This document shows positions 43,205-51,747 of a DNA stretch of 64,000 bases, in pieces. The DNA is taken from assembly GCF_000717655.1 (NCBI RefSeq), contig NZ_JNZY01000024.1, positions 1 to 64,000 of the forward strand, given 5' to 3'. The stretch comes from Streptomyces katrae. Its GTDB lineage: Bacteria > Actinomycetota > Actinomycetes > Streptomycetales > Streptomycetaceae. How positions within the stretch are numbered: the first letter of the stretch is position 1; each line of letters begins with the position of its first letter. The notes below the pieces were generated by a model. That model made no database searches, had not been told where the DNA came from, and saw only the letters and a program-made list of their open reading frames with translations. Made by a program: the position numbers and the translations under genes.

Positions 43205-43516
43205 GTGAATGATGCGGTCGAATTGGCGGACATGATTGCGCAGCTGCGCCGGGAGCTGAGCCGCGCGATGTCCGCCGGCGAGGACTCGGACCTGAAATTC
43301 AAGGCGGAGCGCGTGGAGTTGGAACTGACCGTGGGAGTGGAGCGGACCAGCGAACCGGGCGTGAAGGTGCGGTTCTGGGTCTTCGACGCCGGCGCCTCGG
43401 CGAAGCGCTCGGCCACCGTCACCCAGAAGCTGACACTCACGCTCCAGCCCGTACGGGCGGACGCGCCCGAGCAGATGGCCCTGATCTCCGGGGACGAGCT
43501 GCTCGGTGAGCGCTGA
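43205..43516 (+). CDS. Trypco2 domain protein (trypsin-co-occurring domain 2)
   Basis: 103 residues, the whole length of a trypco2 domain: a start helix VNDAVELADMIAQLRRELSR, then strands LKFKAERVELELTVGVERTS, GVKVRFWVFDAGASAKRSAT and VTQKLTLTLQPV. These small proteins are defined by their genomic link to trypsin-like peptidases and STAND NTPases, exactly the gene that follows here. They are thought to be adaptors or sensors in the cascade. The GTG at 43205 is chosen to give the normal domain length; a GTG nine codons earlier is possible. The stop overlaps the NTPase start by 11 bases. Confidence 0.85.
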   Translation: MNDAVELADMIAQLRRELSRAMSAGEDSDLKFKAERVELELTVGVERTSEPGVKVRFWVFDAGASAKRSATVTQKLTLTLQPVRADAPEQMALISGDELLGER

Positions 43517-46478
43517 GGCGGCCGCGCGGCGCGGCGGACTCGACCCGCACCGCATCGCCGAGGTCATCGTCACCACCGCCGCCGGAGGCGGGCGGCGGGG
43601 CTCGGGGTACCAGGTCGGCGACACGACGGTACTGACCGCCTTCCACGTGGTGGCGGGGGCGGCACAGGTGCTGGTGCGTTTCGACGCCGACCGGCCGGGC
43701 CAGTGGGCCGCGACGGCGGAGCTCGCCTGGTCGGATTCCGGGACGGACGTCGCGGTGCTGACCTTCGCGGCCCCGCCGGGCGCGGCGCCCGTCCCGTCCG
43801 CGCGGTTCGGCCGTATCGGCGACGACCGGCACGCCGTCATCGACGTCCACGCAGCGGGCTTCCCCCTGTGGAAGCGCCGGCGCGGCGCCGACGGCAGGCA
43901 GTTCCGGGAACTGCACCAGGCCGACGGAACCGTGGCCGCCCTGTCCAACCTGCGCACCGGAACCCTGGAGATCACGGTCCCGGCGGCGGCCGCCGACCCC
44001 GACCCCGCGGTATCGCCCTGGTCGGGGATGTCCGGGGCCGCCGTGTGGGCCGGGCCGTACCTGGTCGGGGTGGTCGCCGAACACCACCGCGGAGAAGGCC
44101 TCGGCCGGCTCACGGCGGTCCGCATCGACCACACCCTGCAGCGGGTCGCCGACGGCCCCCGGGCGGAGCTGGCCGCGCTGCTGACCCTCCCCGGTCACGC
44201 GGCGCTGCCGGAGGTCGGCGCCGAGCCGGACGGCCCGCACGCCCCGGGTGTGCCGACCCCGTCGAAGGTCATCGGGCTGCCGGTGGCGCACGGCCTCGAA
44301 CTGTTCAAGGACAGGGCCGAGGCCCGGGACCTGATCGGCCGCCATCTCGCGGACCCGGGCATCCGGATGGTCACCGTCACCGGACGCCGGGGCATCGGCA
44401 AGAGCGCGGTCGCCGCCAAGGTCATGGATCTGCTGGAACACGGCGAGTGGCCGGGCCACGCCCAGGTGCCGCTTCCGGCGGGCCTGGTCAACCTGAGCAC
44501 CCGTACCTCGGGGGTCTCCCTCGAACGCCTCTACTTCGACTGCGCCCGCGCTTTGGGCCCCGCGCACGAAGCCCGTCTGCTGGAGGTCTGGGCCGCCAAC
44601 CGCCCCGTGCCGGACAAGATCGATGAACTCTTCGCCGCGATGGGGGACCGGCTCTTCGTCATCCTGGTCGACAACCTGGAGGACCGGCTCCTGGACGACG
44701 GCCGGCTCGACGACGAGGAACTCGACACCTTCTTCGACTGCCTCTTCCGGGCCCGGGGCACACCGAGGCTGCTCGTCACCTCGCAACTGCCGCTGCGCCT
44801 GCCGCCCGAGCTGCGCCGGTTCGCCGCCGAGGTCGAGCTGTCCGACGGCCTGCCACCCGCCGAATCCGTCGCGCTGCTGCGCGAACTCGACCAGGACGGC
44901 ACCCTCGGTGTGGCGCAGCTCTCGGACGAGGAGCTGCTCCAGGCGGCGGTCCGCGTCCACGGAGTGCCGCGCGCACTGGAACTGCTGATGGGCGCCATGG
45001 CCGACGACACCCTGATGCTGCCGACGCTGGAGGACGTTCTCGAGGACTTCACCCTGCGCGGTGACGTGGTCGCCGGCCTGGCCCAGGACCGCTACCAGCG
45101 GCTGAGTGCCGACAGCCGCAGCGTGCTCAACGTCCTCGCGGTGCTGCGCACCCCCGCCCCGCGTGAGGCGGTCGAGTGGATCGTCGGCGGCCTCGACCCC
45201 GCGCTCGACGTCACTGCTGCCCTGTCCGGCCTGCTGCGGATACGCATGCTGTCGGTGGACCGGCGAACCCGCACCTATGCCCTGCACCCGATGGACGCCG
45301 ACCTCGCGTACGGTGCCCTGCCGGCCGAAGGCCCGCTGGGGCGGCCCGCGTTGGAGCGACGCGCGGCCGAGTGGTACGCGCGGATCGCCCCGCCCCGCCG
45401 GGACTGGCGCACGCTGGACGACATACAGGCCCACCGGCGCGCATTCGACCACCGGGTGCGGGCCGGGGACATGGACGAGGCAGCGCTGATCATGGGCACC
45501 ATCGGGCAATGGATGGTGTGGCACGGCTCGGTGCTCTCCGCGATCTCGATGCACCTGACTCTGGAGGAACAAGTGAACGACGACCGGGCACGACTCGCCC
45601 ACCTCATCAGCTTCGGGCAAGCCCGGTTGAGCGGCGGCCCGCTGCCGCACGCGCTCGAACTGTTCACCGAGGCCGCGGAGGTGGCTGAGCGCATCGAGGA
45701 CGGTCACGCGCTACAGGAGGCCATGTTCGGCCTGGGCGACGTACACCGGCAGCTGGGCCACCTGGAGGACGCGGCGGGGCCGCTGGCCCGGGCCGGCGCG
45801 CTGGCCCGGGAGAACGGCGATGCCGAAGCGGAGGCCCACGCCGTCCTCAGCCTCAGTCTCGCCCACAGCACCCTCGGCGACGGCGAGGCAGCCCTGGCGG
45901 GCGCCGACCGGCTGGGCGAACTCGCCGCGGCCTCAGGGAACCAGCTCACCGAAGCCCGCTCCTGGAACGCCCGCTTCACGGCCCTGCTGACCCTGGGCCG
46001 CTGGGAGGAGACCATCGTGGCGGGCGACCGGGCCGTGCGCGCCTACGCGGCCGCGGGCGTTCAGGAGGCGACGGACTACGCGCTGAACGCCAAGGGCGTG
46101 GCCCTGCTCGCCCTGGGCCGCCCCGAGGAGGCTCTGGCCTGCCTGGAGGAGGCGCTGCGCGCGGCGTCGGCCATGGAGAATCCGCGGACCGAGGGCGTCT
46201 GCCTCTACAACACCGCCTGGGCGCAGTGGACCCTGGGCCGGTACGGGCAGGCAGCCGAGGCGGCCGAGCGCTCGGCCGCCTCCCTGCACCGCGCCGGGGC
46301 CGTCGAGGCCACGGCGGCGCAGGCACTCGGCGAAGCGGCCCGCGCCAGGATGGTGCCCGCTGCGCGTACGGCGGCCGATGCCCTGGACCGGGCGGCGCAG
46401 GGCGCCGGCAGCAACGTGGAGATGGTCCGCCCGGCCTGGCTGACCGCGCACGCCGAGCACTTGCGCGACCACGCCTGA
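43506..46478 (+). CDS. Trypsin-like peptidase / STAND NTPase / TPR protein
   Basis: 990 residues, three modules. (1) Residues about 10-215: trypsin-fold serine peptidase with triad H47 (TVLTAFHVVAG), D81 (SGTDVAVLTF) and S176 (SPWSGMSGAAVW). (2) About 265-650: a STAND (NB-ARC-like) ATPase with Walker A GRRGIGKS (293-300), Walker B LFVILVDN (D389), a sensor-like LLVTSQLPL and a winged-helix-like region. (3) About 680-970: tetratricopeptide-type helical repeats (ALQEAMFGLGDVHRQLGHLE, ALNAKGVALLALGRPEEALA, YNTAWAQWTLGRYGQAAEAA). STAND proteins oligomerise on ligand binding and unleash an effector; here the protease would be the effector. Overlaps the trypco2 gene. A defence or signalling role is inferred from the class. 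Confidence 0.9.
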   Translation: MSAEAAARRGGLDPHRIAEVIVTTAAGGGRRGSGYQVGDTTVLTAFHVVAGAAQVLVRFDADRPGQWAATAELAWSDSGTDVAVLTFAAPPGAAPVPSARFGRIGDDRHAVIDVHAAGFPLWKRRRGADGRQFRELHQADGTVAALSNLRTGTLEITVPAAAADPDPAVSPWSGMSGAAVWAGPYLVGVVAEHHRGEGLGRLTAVRIDHTLQRVADGPRAELAALLTLPGHAALPEVGAEPDGPHAPGVPTPSKVIGLPVAHGLELFKDRAEARDLIGRHLADPGIRMVTVTGRRGIGKSAVAAKVMDLLEHGEWPGHAQVPLPAGLVNLSTRTSGVSLERLYFDCARALGPAHEARLLEVWAANRPVPDKIDELFAAMGDRLFVILVDNLEDRLLDDGRLDDEELDTFFDCLFRARGTPRLLVTSQLPLRLPPELRRFAAEVELSDGLPPAESVALLRELDQDGTLGVAQLSDEELLQAAVRVHGVPRALELLMGAMADDTLMLPTLEDVLEDFTLRGDVVAGLAQDRYQRLSADSRSVLNVLAVLRTPAPREAVEWIVGGLDPALDVTAALSGLLRIRMLSVDRRTRTYALHPMDADLAYGALPAEGPLGRPALERRAAEWYARIAPPRRDWRTLDDIQAHRRAFDHRVRAGDMDEAALIMGTIGQWMVWHGSVLSAISMHLTLEEQVNDDRARLAHLISFGQARLSGGPLPHALELFTEAAEVAERIEDGHALQEAMFGLGDVHRQLGHLEDAAGPLARAGALARENGDAEAEAHAVLSLSLAHSTLGDGEAALAGADRLGELAAASGNQLTEARSWNARFTALLTLGRWEETIVAGDRAVRAYAAAGVQEATDYALNAKGVALLALGRPEEALACLEEALRAASAMENPRTEGVCLYNTAWAQWTLGRYGQAAEAAERSAASLHRAGAVEATAAQALGEAARARMVPAARTAADALDRAAQGAGSNVEMVRPAWLTAHAEHLRDHA

Positions 46479-46765
46479 CGGCGGTCCGCCGAACCCGTCG
46501 AGGACATCGCACCGGACCGGGCCTGGCAGCGGATGTCCCGGCCGGAGTACGCAGAGTCGATGCGCATCGACCAGGAAACCCTGGACGCCGAGCTCAGCGG
46601 GCGGGAGTCCGGGGTGTCCAGCGACCCACGACGTCCGGCCTCCTGACTCCCGCGTCCGGCCGGCATCGGCGAACCGGGCGTCCTCGGTTGGAGGTTGACG
46701 CCACCGCCGCCTCGCGTCGCGCTGGCTCAGTGCCGGTTGCGAGGGGGCGCATGGTATCGCTGCGG

Positions 46766-47419
46766 CTACTCGGCCTGTAGCGCGGCCAGTCGTTGCGCGA
46801 ACGGCACCACCTCGAAGCCGTCGGCCGGATGCACCGACGTGATCGCCCCTGTCAGGGACCGGGGTGCGATCGCGGTGGCGGTGTCGACGTCCGGGATGAC
46901 GTCCCGACCTGGGGGCGCCATGAAGCGTGCCAGCTCCGCGCCCGCACGGGCGATCCGTTGCGCCAGGCCCTCCTCACCCCAGTCCTGCGAGGCTGCGTAC
47001 ACAGCCGTCGGAAGGACGAGCGCACGCAGGTAGCTGAAGAGCGGGCGCAGAGCGTGTTCGGTGACCAGGGAGTGCCGGGCGGTGCCGCCCGTCGCGCCGA
47101 GGAGCACCGGTCTCCCTGTGAGGGCGTCCTTGTCGATGAGGTCGAAGAACGATTTGAACAGGCCGCTGTACGACGCCGCGAACACGGGAGTCACGGCGAC
47201 CAGGCCGTCTGCGGCTGCCACCGCGTCGAGCGCGGCAGCCAGCCGGACGGGCGGGAACCCGGTGACGAAGTGCTCGGCGATCTCCGTCGCCAGGTCCCGC
47301 ACTTCGATCACTTCGGCCTGCGCATCCACATGACGCAGTGTCGCGGCAGCGAGCCGGTCGGCGAGCAGCCGTGTCGAGGAGGGCGAGCTCAGTCCTGCCG
47401 ATACGACGACGAGCTTCAT
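46766..47419 (-). CDS. NADPH-dependent FMN reductase (CE1759-type)
   Basis: 217 residues, flavodoxin-like fold of the NADPH_dep_FMN_red family: MKLVVVSAGLSSPSSTRLLA with the phosphate-binding loop, VRDLATEIAEHFVTGFPPVR and VTPVFAASYSGLFKSFFDLI then the PVLLGATGGTARHS loop. It supplies reduced FMN to the flavin monooxygenase just upstream, whose stop overlaps its ATG (ATGA). Such pairs form two-component flavin monooxygenases. Confidence 0.9.
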   Translation of the reverse strand: MKLVVVSAGLSSPSSTRLLADRLAAATLRHVDAQAEVIEVRDLATEIAEHFVTGFPPVRLAAALDAVAAADGLVAVTPVFAASYSGLFKSFFDLIDKDALTGRPVLLGATGGTARHSLVTEHALRPLFSYLRALVLPTAVYAASQDWGEEGLAQRIARAGAELARFMAPPGRDVIPDVDTATAIAPRSLTGAITSVHPADGFEVVPFAQRLAALQAE

Positions 47420-48516
47420 GCCTGCGTCTCCTCCTTCGAAGTCTCCCGGGCGGCCGCAACACGGGCCGAGTGCGTCGGGGCGTCGGGCACTCCGGCCGGG
47501 CGCAGGTTCGCGAACTCCTTGCGCAGCACCGGCACGACTTCCTCGCCGAGCAGGTCGAGCTGCTCCAGGACGGTCTTCAGGGGCAGACCCGCATGGTCCA
47601 TCAGGAACAGCTGGCGCTGGTAGTCGCCGACGTAGTCCCGGAAGGACAGGGTTCGCTCGATCACCTGCTGTGGCGAGCCGACGGTCAGCGGGGTCTGCGA
47701 GGTGAACTCTTCCAGGGACGGGCCGTGGCCGTACACCGGCGCGTTGTCGAAGTACGGTCGGAATTCGCGCACCGCGTCCTGCGAGTTCTTGCGCATGAAC
47801 ACCTGGCCGCCCAGCCCGACGATGGCCTGCTCGGGGGTTCCGTGCCCGTAGTGGGCATAGCGCTCGCGGTACAGGCTGACCATCTGCCGGGTGTGGGACG
47901 CCGGCCAGAAGATGTTGTTGTGGAAGAAGCCGTCCCCGTAGTACGCGGCCTGCTCCGCGATCTCCGGTGAGCGGATGGAGCCGTGCCATACGAAGGGCGC
48001 CACGCCGTCGAGCGGGCGAGGGGTGGAGGTGAAGGACTGCAGCGGCGTGCGGAACTTGCCCTTCCAGGTGACGACGTCCTCGTCCCACAGGCGGCGCAGC
48101 AACGCGTAGTTCTCGACGGCGAGGTCGATGCCGTCGCGAATGTCCTTGCCGAACCAGGGGTAGACCGGTCCGGTGTTGCCGCGGCCCATCATCACGTCGA
48201 CGCGGCCGTCCGCGACGTGCTGGAGCATCGCGAAGTCCTCGGCGATCTTCACCGGGTCGTTCGTGGTGATCAGCGTCGTGGACGTGGAGAGGATCAGGTT
48301 CTCGGTGCGACCGGCGATGTAGCCGAGCATCGTCGTCGGCGAGGAAGGGACGAACGGCGGATTGTGGTGTTCGCCGGTCGCGAAGACGTCGAGGCCTACC
48401 TCCTCGGCCTTCTGCGCGATCGCGAGCATCGCCTTGATGCGCTCGTGCTCGCCCGGCGCGCGTCCGGTCGTCGGATCGGCCGTGACATCGCCGACGGTGA
48501 AGATCCCGAACTGCAT
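47416..48516 (-). CDS. LLM class flavin-dependent monooxygenase (CE1758-type)
   Basis: 366 residues, luciferase-like TIM barrel of the CE1758 family: MQFGIFTVGDVTADPTTGRA, LDVFATGEHHNPPFVPSSPT, LILSTSTTLITTNDPVKIAE and DVMMGRGNTGPVYPWFGKDI. It oxygenates an unknown compound with reduced flavin from the next gene. The GGAAGGGGAGCC ahead of the ATG is a good ribosome site. A short inverted repeat (48533-48544) lies about 17 bases upstream and may be the promoter or an operator. Confidence 0.9.
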   Translation of the reverse strand: MQFGIFTVGDVTADPTTGRAPGEHERIKAMLAIAQKAEEVGLDVFATGEHHNPPFVPSSPTTMLGYIAGRTENLILSTSTTLITTNDPVKIAEDFAMLQHVADGRVDVMMGRGNTGPVYPWFGKDIRDGIDLAVENYALLRRLWDEDVVTWKGKFRTPLQSFTSTPRPLDGVAPFVWHGSIRSPEIAEQAAYYGDGFFHNNIFWPASHTRQMVSLYRERYAHYGHGTPEQAIVGLGGQVFMRKNSQDAVREFRPYFDNAPVYGHGPSLEEFTSQTPLTVGSPQQVIERTLSFRDYVGDYQRQLFLMDHAGLPLKTVLEQLDLLGEEVVPVLRKEFANLRPAGVPDAPTHSARVAAARETSKEETQA

Positions 48517-48532
48517 GGCTCCCCTTCCCAAG

Positions 48533-48544
48533 ATTGTTTACAAT
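48533..48544. promoter_or_regulatory. Small inverted repeat upstream of the LLM/FMN reductase operon
   Basis: ATTGTTTACAAT, arms ATTGT/ACAAT around TT, in an unusually AT-rich spot within GC-rich DNA and just ahead of the minus-strand start at 48516. This resembles binding sites of MarR/HxlR-type regulators; no regulator gene is adjacent. Confidence 0.45.
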
Positions 48545-48624
48545 TCAACCATACCTCGGAACAGGGAGTGCTCCCGAGGTATTCCCGGTCGAGAGCGGGG
48601 CCCGCACGCCCACGTCACCCGAGC

Positions 48625-50409
48625 TCAGCTCCGTCGGACCGGGGGGTCCGGGACGGCCGCCCTGCGGGCGTGCAGCACATGCGCGTCCAGGGGCAGCGGG
48701 CCGTGGCCGACGAGCTGGAGGCCGGCGTCGGCGAGCAGGCGCGCGTAGTGGTCGGCACGTCGCTCACGGCCTCCGACATTGCAGAGCATGTGCAGGTCCC
48801 ATGCCGTCGCCAGCGAAGGGGAACCGTCGGCGGGCAGGATCCGTTCCACGACGAGCAGGTCCGCGTGGGCGGGCATCGCGCGGGCGCAGTGGCGCAGGAT
48901 CTCCCGGCAGCGGTCGTCGTCCCAGTCGTGCAGGACGCGGGAGAGGACGTAGACGTCCCCTCCGGGCGGCACGTCGGCGAAGTCGCCCGCGCGGTAGTCG
49001 CAGCGCGCGCCGCAACCCGCTGCGCCCAGCAGGCGGCGGGCGGCCTCGACGGCGTGCGGGCGTTCGAGGAGGACACCGCGCAGGCGCGGGTGTGCGGTGA
49101 GGATGCGGCCGAGGAGCTCCCCGTTCCCGCCGGCAACGTCGACGACGGTCGCGGGCTGGGGCGCCTGGGCCGCGGCGGTGACGACCGGGTGGTCGGGGAG
49201 CGGCTCGAACATCCGTGAGCTCGCGGCCATGGACAGGTCGAAGAGGGCGGCGAGTTCGGGGTCGCGGGCGAAGTGGTCGAAGTGGTTCTCGCCGAAGAGG
49301 CGGTCGAAGGCCGGCTGCCGGGTCCGCACCGCGTGGTCGAGGTCGCCGAACGAGCGGTAGAACGGGCCGCCGTACATCAGGGCCAGCGGCCGCATCGACC
49401 CGGGCGCGTCCGCGCGCAGCAGGGCGCCGAGTCCGGTCAGGCGGAATCCGTCCTGTTCCTGTTCCTGTTCATGGTCCTGGTCCTGGTCCTGGGTCACGGC
49501 GCCGAGCATGACGAGGTAGCGCAGGAGCGTGGCGAGGCTCCGGGGGTGGGTTCCGGTCAGCCGGGCGAGGTCCTCGGTGCGGTGCGCGGTGCGGGTGTCC
49601 ATGGCATCGGGCAGGGACAGCCGGGCGAAGGCGGCGAGAGCCTGTGTGGTCCATGCGCCGGTGAGGAGGCGAAGGAGCGTTTCGGCGGGTTGTCCTGCGG
49701 TCCGGTGCGGATGCTGGTGCTCGTCGGAGTGGTCCAGATGGGCGGCGAGGGCGGCGCGGTGGTCGCCGTGTGCGTAGAGTTCCAGCCGCCGGTAGCCGCA
49801 GACCGGATCCGCGGGGGTGGTGAAGTACAGGACCGTGCCGTCCTCGTGCGGGTTGTAGCCGCCGCCGTCGGGGCGCGCGCCGTGGCGGCCGAGGATCGCG
49901 CACAGGCCGCGCAGCGCCAGGGGGTCCGAGTGCTCGATCTCGAAGGCGAGGTGGGCCTCGTGCCGGCAGGTGCGTTCGTAGGCGGCGATCCGCTCCAGGC
50001 CGGAGTACGGGGGCACGGTCAGGGCGAACACCTCGACCGCGCGGTGCTCCCCGGCAGTGCCGTGCACCTGCGGGCGCAGGATACGCACGTCGAGCTCGGC
50101 CGGATCGCGCCGGTGGCGCCGGGCGAGGCGTTCCCGGACCACCACGCTGGGGTGGGATGGGGTGTCCGCGGCCAGCCCGCAGTCGGCGAGCTGGGTCCGC
50201 AGGCTGTCCGCGTCCGGCGGGAAGAGCAGCAGCCCTGCGTGGGCGAACCGGCAGCGCCCGGCGAGTGCCTGCAGGTCCGGTCCGCCGAGTCCGGGCAGGA
50301 GGAGGGGCAGCAGGGCGGCGCTGTCGTGCTCGCGGACGAACTCGGCTGCCGCGCGCAGGCGGGCCGTGTCGTCCAGGAGCATCGTTTCGTCGGGGAGCGT
50401 CGTCGTCAT
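48625..50409 (-). CDS. O-methyltransferase with unusual N-terminal domain
   Basis: 594 residues, about 240 more than normal for this class. The C-terminal part is a complete small-molecule O-methyltransferase: dimerisation/wHTH region about 245-340 (LLRLLTGAWTTQALAAFARL, LARLTGTHPRSLATLLRYLV), SAM loop VVDVAGGNGELLG (424-430) and catalytic-type His H494 in SRVLHDWDDDRCREIL. A low-complexity insert DQDQDHEQEQEQD (308-320) is coded by hexameric repeats. The N-terminal 230 residues hold HEAHLAFEIEHSDPLALRGL and GYNPHEDGTVLYFTTPADPV, a possible VOC-like fold that I cannot name. Downstream of, and probably working with, the PobA-like hydroxylase. Confidence 0.8.
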   Translation of the reverse strand: MTTTLPDETMLLDDTARLRAAAEFVREHDSAALLPLLLPGLGGPDLQALAGRCRFAHAGLLLFPPDADSLRTQLADCGLAADTPSHPSVVVRERLARRHRRDPAELDVRILRPQVHGTAGEHRAVEVFALTVPPYSGLERIAAYERTCRHEAHLAFEIEHSDPLALRGLCAILGRHGARPDGGGYNPHEDGTVLYFTTPADPVCGYRRLELYAHGDHRAALAAHLDHSDEHQHPHRTAGQPAETLLRLLTGAWTTQALAAFARLSLPDAMDTRTAHRTEDLARLTGTHPRSLATLLRYLVMLGAVTQDQDQDHEQEQEQDGFRLTGLGALLRADAPGSMRPLALMYGGPFYRSFGDLDHAVRTRQPAFDRLFGENHFDHFARDPELAALFDLSMAASSRMFEPLPDHPVVTAAAQAPQPATVVDVAGGNGELLGRILTAHPRLRGVLLERPHAVEAARRLLGAAGCGARCDYRAGDFADVPPGGDVYVLSRVLHDWDDDRCREILRHCARAMPAHADLLVVERILPADGSPSLATAWDLHMLCNVGGRERRADHYARLLADAGLQLVGHGPLPLDAHVLHARRAAVPDPPVRRS

Positions 50410-50532
50410 CGTGGGGGTTCCTCGGGCCGTTACGGGTCGGGGCAGGGCATGGCGAAGCAGGGTGGAGCCTGGTGGGGCAGGCGCAGGGCGCGGGGCCAGG
50501 TCAGCGGCACGGGGGGTGGGGTGCAGCGGCCG

Positions 50533-51747
50533 TCACACGCCGACGTAGTTCTCGGCGAACCACTCCTGGTGGATGCGCGAGGTGCGCAGCGAAGCAAGCC
50601 GGGAGCGCCGCAGCGCGGCGTGGAAGAACGATCCGGCGTCCTGGTCCCCGTCGGGTGCCGTGTGCAGCAGCCGGGTCATCCACCCGGTGAACTCCTGGGC
50701 CCGCCAGATGTGCGCCAGGCACTGGTCCGAGTACCGGTCGAGGCCCGCGGTGTCGCCCCGGGTGAGGGCGTCCGTCAGGGCTCCGGCCAGGATCTCGGCC
50801 TCCAGGACCGCGAGGTTGGCGCCCTTCGCGGCGGCCGGGGCGAGCAGGCTCGCCGCATCGCCCGCCAGGAAGAGCGAGCCGTGGCGCAACGGTTCGATCA
50901 CGTCGCAGGTCAGGTCGAAGATCCCGCGTTCCCGGAGCGTGCCCCGGTGCAACGGGCCGTGGTCCGCGGCGCGCATCCGGACGTCCAGCTCGTCCCAGAT
51001 CCGCTGCTCGGGCCAGGCGTCGGCAGGGATGCCGCGCTGCCACTGGAGGTAGTAGCGGGTGACGTCCGCGGTGCGGGCCATGTGCCCGGCGAAGCCTCGG
51101 TCATGGACGGCGTAGCCCACGGCGTCAAGGCTCGGCGGGGCCTCGGCGAGCAGCCCGAGCCAGGTCACCCCGTGGTCGTGGTGGTGGCGGACGGCGCCCG
51201 GTGGCAGGGAGCGGCGGGCCGCCCCGTGCCGGCCGTCACAGCCGGCGACGTAGCGGGCGGACCACCGGGTGGGACGGCCGTCGGGCTCGCGCGTCGTGAC
51301 GTAGGGCCGGGTGCCGTCGGCGTCGCGTACGGCGAGCGCCTCCGTCTGGAAGCGGATGCGTCCGCCACGGTCGAGGTAGTGCGTCAGGAGGTCCGTGACC
51401 AGGTTCTGCTGCGGGTAGACGTGGTGCTGGCCGCCCTGGCCGAGGGAGCCGTAGTCCAGCCGGAACCGGCCGTCTTCGGTGCGGAATTCGCAGGTGCCGT
51501 GGCGGAGGCCGCGCCGGTGCAGTCCGTCGGCGAGGCCGTGACGGTCCAGGATCCGCCCGGTGTCCGGTGCGAGGAACCCGGCGCGGGCCCGGGTCTGGAC
51601 ATGGGTGCGGGAGGCGCGTTCGAGGAGGACGCAGTCGATCCCTGCTGCGTGCAGCAGGTTTCCGAGAACGAGCCCGGCCGGACCGGCACCGAGGACGATC
51701 ACGTCGGCTGATTCCCGTAATGCGCAGGGGTTCTGACTTTCCGTCAT
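50533..51747 (-). CDS. FAD-dependent aromatic hydroxylase (4-hydroxybenzoate 3-monooxygenase type), TTA codon
   Basis: 404 residues, class A flavoprotein hydroxylase closest in pattern to PobA. FAD-binding GAGPAGL (20-26), ARAGFLAPDTGRILDRHGLA, the substrate-region YYLQWQRGIPADAWPEQRIW and the second FAD motif LFLAGDAASLLAPAAAKGAN with AHIWRAQEFTGWMTRLLH are as in p-hydroxybenzoate hydroxylase. Codon 10 (51718-51720 on the minus strand) is TTA, so translation depends on bldA and probably belongs to secondary metabolism. It would hydroxylate a 4-hydroxybenzoate-like ring, creating a site for the downstream methyltransferase. The actual substrate may differ from free 4-hydroxybenzoate. Confidence 0.85.
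   Translation of the reverse strand: MTESQNPCALRESADVIVLGAGPAGLVLGNLLHAAGIDCVLLERASRTHVQTRARAGFLAPDTGRILDRHGLADGLHRRGLRHGTCEFRTEDGRFRLDYGSLGQGGQHHVYPQQNLVTDLLTHYLDRGGRIRFQTEALAVRDADGTRPYVTTREPDGRPTRWSARYVAGCDGRHGAARRSLPPGAVRHHHDHGVTWLGLLAEAPPSLDAVGYAVHDRGFAGHMARTADVTRYYLQWQRGIPADAWPEQRIWDELDVRMRAADHGPLHRGTLRERGIFDLTCDVIEPLRHGSLFLAGDAASLLAPAAAKGANLAVLEAEILAGALTDALTRGDTAGLDRYSDQCLAHIWRAQEFTGWMTRLLHTAPDGDQDAGSFFHAALRRSRLASLRTSRIHQEWFAENYVGV

Noticed and set aside
43437..45707. 756-residue minus-strand frame opposite the STAND protein
   Set aside because: No domain, and the plus strand has a full trypsin-STAND-TPR protein.
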